Positions 61,526 to 64,000 of a stretch of DNA of 64,000 bases are shown here, one piece after another (within the stretch, counting starts at the first letter, position 1; each line of letters opens with the position of its first letter). Source of the DNA: Melitaea cinxia (lineage: Eukaryota; Arthropoda; Insecta; Lepidoptera; Nymphalidae); NCBI RefSeq assembly GCF_905220565.1, contig NC_059416.1, forward strand, positions 10,168,001 to 10,232,000, in the 5' to 3' direction. The position numbers and the translations under genes were made by a program. The notes below the pieces were generated by a model that was given only the letters and a program-made list of their open reading frames with translations, ran no database searches and had not been told where the DNA came from.

Positions 61526-61720
61526 ACACTCCACGGACCACAGTAGAATATTCTGCTGTAACGGGTGTTCGGAAACACACAATACACAAGTACAAAAGCC
61601 AAGATCACGACAAACATCAATATGGCCAAAACAAATGTTTGTCATATGCGGTGATCGAACCCGCGACTGCTAGTGTAACATACAGTGCTGTGGCCGCTAC
61701 GCCAACGCGTCGTAGTTAAA
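61526..61720 (-). mobile_element. tRNA-derived SINE, reversed and diverged
   Basis: In reverse it reads CGACGCGTTGGCGTAGCGG (A box), GCGGGTTCGATCACCGCAT (B box) and CAAACATTTGTTTTGGCCAT, matching the head and body of the SINEs at 5942 and 33084. The 3' tail is not recognisable beyond about 61526. Confidence 0.75.
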
Positions 61721-61761
61721 AAAAAATAATTTACGTAATTATTGTAATTATTTTATTTGTA

Positions 61762-61930
61762 TCTATATAAATAAAAATAATAGTTGCTAAGCGCATAACT
61801 CGAGAATGGCTCGACCAATTCTGCTAATTTTTTTTTTATGTTCCTTCAGGCCCACGGAAGGTTTTTATACTAAAAACAAAAAATGTTTACTATTAACTTT
61901 TGACAGAACGAAGTCTGTCCCGGCAGCTAG
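61762..61930 (+). mobile_element. Small Helitron, complete, 169 bp
   Basis: Starts TCTATATAAATAAAAATAAT after A at 61761. It contains GTTGCTAAGCGCATAACTCG and ends ACGAAGTCTGTCCCGGCAG then CTAG at 61927-61930, before T. Both boundaries are exact, and it is among the shortest Helitrons that could still be mobilised in trans. Confidence 0.85.
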
Positions 61931-61959
61931 TTCTTATAATATATTTAACTTTATCAAAA

Positions 61960-62040
61960 ACACACGATTCAGACTATAGTATCTAAATACTGGGCATAGG
62001 CCTCTTTCTCTATGTAGGAGAAGGATCGTAGCTTAATCCT
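61960..62040 (-). repeat. SINE 3' tail, reversed
   Basis: ACTGGGCATAGGCCTCTTTC and GAGAAGGATCGTAGCTTAAT are the reverse complement of the SINE tail (compare 33361-33400). Confidence 0.65.
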
Positions 62041-62244
62041 GAAGATTAGCGGATAACACACAAGTGAACAGAATAAAATATTCTCTACTCAGTTTCTTGC
62101 ACGTTGACATTTATACGCCTTTTCGCTCACACCATTCCAAAACTCGGATTTTTAAATTTCAAATACGGAATAACTTACTAAGTAACGCTAATATATCCAA
62201 GAAATTAAAAAAAAAAAAAACAATAATGTTAATAATTATTTGAC

Positions 62245-62335
62245 GACATTTTGGTGTAGAGGTAACAGCACCAGCTTTTGTATTGATAGTTGCGGGTTCG
62301 ATCCACGTTTATTAAAAACATTTGTACAGACCCTA
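62245..62335 (+). mobile_element. SINE head, diverged
   Basis: GTGTAGAGGTAACAGCACC, TTGCGGGTTCGATCCACGTT (B box) and AAAAACATTTGTACAGACC follow the order of the 33084 SINE. The downstream body has decayed. Confidence 0.6.
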
Positions 62336-62592
62336 TATATATTTGTCGTATTCTAGGCGTTTGTTTCTAATAATTGAAATAAGTTTAAATTATTCTACAA
62401 CGAGTTTGTGCTATGAGTTCAATGGTGAGGTTGATTACCGTTCATACTATTTACAGACACACATCGCATAATATTCGTCAAAAAGGAGCCGTTGTATAAG
62501 AGGAAATTCTTATTGAAATAATTAAAACCTTTTTTTTTAATATTATGTTCTTTGATAATAGTTATATATGTATGTTATGTATGGGTACTTAC

Positions 62593-63848
62593 AGAAGTTC
62601 CAAGAAAGCGATATCATGAATTTTATCGTGTGTTTCATTAACTTTTTTTCTAATTTCACCATTTTCAAAATAAATCCCGCGATATTCAAACCAATCGTAG
62701 TACAATTAAATATAAATGCGTACCACACGAATACATTAATTATATGAGATTTTGACTGCAATAGAAATAAATGTACCAATCTTTATTTATTATACACAAA
62801 TACAAACTATTTATAATTATCAATGTTTAATGTAAAATTAAAAATAGTTAGTGTAACGGTTCTAGAATATTTCGTATAATTTAGGTATCTATACACATCA
62901 ACACTACACGTCTTGACCAAGTACTCTTTATAAGAAATTATAGAAAATAACGAACTTGGGGCACTGTCAAGTTGCTTAAATAACTTTAAAAATTGTGCAC
63001 CGTTACGCATATCGTATATTTGCTTCCAGAACTTGGACAGGCCTATGCCCAGCAGTGAACTGCAATAGGCTGAACTGACTGACTGGGTACACTACTACAC
63101 TGGGTATGGTACACCACTACACTGGGTACATTACCTAAGTTTGTTATGTACCCAATGTTAAGATGTAGCAATTTTTAAATATATTTTTGTTTGATATCTT
63201 GACTTTTCTTGTTTTTTTATGTTTTGTCAGTTATTTTAAGTAATGTTCATAGTGACGGTGAACGTGTAAAGACTTAGAATATAGAGTATCGAATTAGATT
63301 GTAGCATGTTCCACTACTGAACTATTTTAATGTCTATGATAAATATAAATAAATACAGATAAAACAAATAAATAAGTATCTTTAACATACACACACGATT
63401 GTCTTTTTGATATACTCCTAGGTCGACAAACCAGCTAACCGGTAAGCGGTTACCATAGCCTATAGACGTATGCAATACCATACGCATCGCAAGCGTGTTG
63501 CCGACCTTACCCCCAAGCCCCCCTAGGAGTTCTGGACGCCTTATTCGCCACAGGAATACAATACTGATTGAAAGCAGTGTTATTTGGCTGTGATCTTCTG
63601 CAAGGTTGAGATACTTCCTGGCTGGCTACTCCAGATTTTGAGCAGAATGCATCCTTCTGAATGAGAATTAATTTTTAAGGATAACTCACCATCACCACAC
63701 CCAAGATAAGAACACCACAGACCAACATTAAAAACGCAGACATAAACATATAAAACAATTTACTGTAGTAGTAAATAGAACTTGATTTATCCGGAAATAT
63801 ATCTGACACAATTTTATCTGACGACTCTATTTGCAGCGAAGCCCATAT
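62593..63848 (-). CDS. Partial gene: small multi-pass membrane protein, two exons
   Basis: Exon at 63848-63690 (159 nt, 53 codons) and exon at 62755-62593 (163 nt). The first ends ATG|GTGAGT and the second begins after TATTGCAG, so the join keeps phase 0. The second exon ends TTCT|GTAAGT in phase 1, so at least one more exon follows. The protein reads ASLQIESSDKIVSDIFPDKS, a first membrane helix LFYMFMSAFLMLVCGVLILG, then VFVWYAFIFNCTTIGLNIAG as a second helix, and a Lys-rich stretch KMVKLEKKLMKH. This suggests a three- or four-helix insect membrane protein, but the family was not recognised. Neither the start codon nor the stop was found. The intron holds a family B repeat at 63421-63645. 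Confidence 0.65.
63025..63135 (+). repeat. LINE-tail-like sequence followed by a short tandem duplication
   Basis: AGGCCTATGCCCAGCAGTGA, CTGCAATAGGCTGAACTGAC and then CACTACTACACTGGGTATGG, CACCACTACACTGGGTACAT. The last two are a 24-base unit repeated in tandem. Confidence 0.5.
63421..63645 (+). repeat. Repeat family B, most complete copy
   Basis: AGGTCGACAAACCAGCTAAC, GGTAAGCGGTTACCATAGCC, then GCATCGCAAGCGTGTTGCCG, CACAGGAATACAATACTGAT and CTACTCCAGATTTTGAGCAG. It gives the head-to-tail order used to recognise the other copies. It lies in the intron of the partial membrane-protein gene. Confidence 0.75.
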
Positions 63849-64000
63849 CTAGAATAATAGTAGTTTTAATTGAATAGAATAGTTGATTCTGCGAAACACG
63901 AATATAGAAGGTATTCCTATCAGTAACTTACATATTATAAAAAAAATTAGACATCGGATACTTTTAGTTACATCTGTTTGTATTTATGGTTTAATCTCTA
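63849..64000. other. Upstream of the partial membrane-protein exon
   Basis: No further exon of the minus-strand gene can be identified before the window edge. Confidence 0.35.

Overview
This is nuclear DNA from an insect, almost certainly a moth or butterfly. The evidence is a strongly AT-rich background, spliced genes with short exons and GT/AG introns, an NSD-type histone methyltransferase and an EMC6 gene, and a dense set of repeats of lepidopteran type: Helitrons ending in CTAG next to T, tRNA-derived SINEs, several dispersed multicopy families, and decayed LINEs. The species cannot be named from sequence alone. Family names for repeats rest on visible ends, motifs and copy comparison inside this window.

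Only four host genes can be supported. (1) A small secreted basic peptide of 85 aa at 16249-16506 (+), not recognised. (2) EMC6, two coding exons on the minus strand at 23295-24357. (3) A large NSD-family H3K36 methyltransferase gene, 13 coding exons on the plus strand at 25727-42676, predicted 2144 aa, with every splice phase consistent. EMC6 and NSD are head to head, 1.37 kb apart. (4) Two phase-matched exons of a small multi-pass membrane protein on the minus strand at 62593-63848, which runs off what can be recognised.

The rest is mobile-element territory. 1-16 kb: Helitrons, a SINE, and an 894-codon reverse transcriptase with a restriction-like endonuclease motif, whose 3' end has been replaced by another repeat. 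16-23 kb: the peptide gene, repeat fragments and a well preserved 5'-truncated LINE (19651-22377) with exact target-site duplication. 23-43 kb: EMC6 and NSD, with introns holding a decayed piggyBac-like element, two SINEs, several hairpin MITEs, a 12-bp minisatellite and a LINE ORF1 remnant. 43-56 kb: Helitrons, LINE remnants, three copies of an inverted-repeat element, large direct and inverted copies of one family, and a purine-rich plus CAG-rich satellite. 56.7-58.6 kb: an internally deleted pogo-like transposon with clear TIRs and a C-terminal PHD-like finger. 59-64 kb: a cluster of Helitron ends, SINEs and the partial membrane gene.

The most unusual items are a 123-bp element with perfect or near-perfect terminal inverted repeats whose core folds as a complete tRNA cloverleaf (two copies, same length, opposite strands), the long low-complexity insertion inside the first PHD finger of NSD, and the pogo-like transposase carrying a PHD-like finger. 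I found no convincing wholly new gene system.
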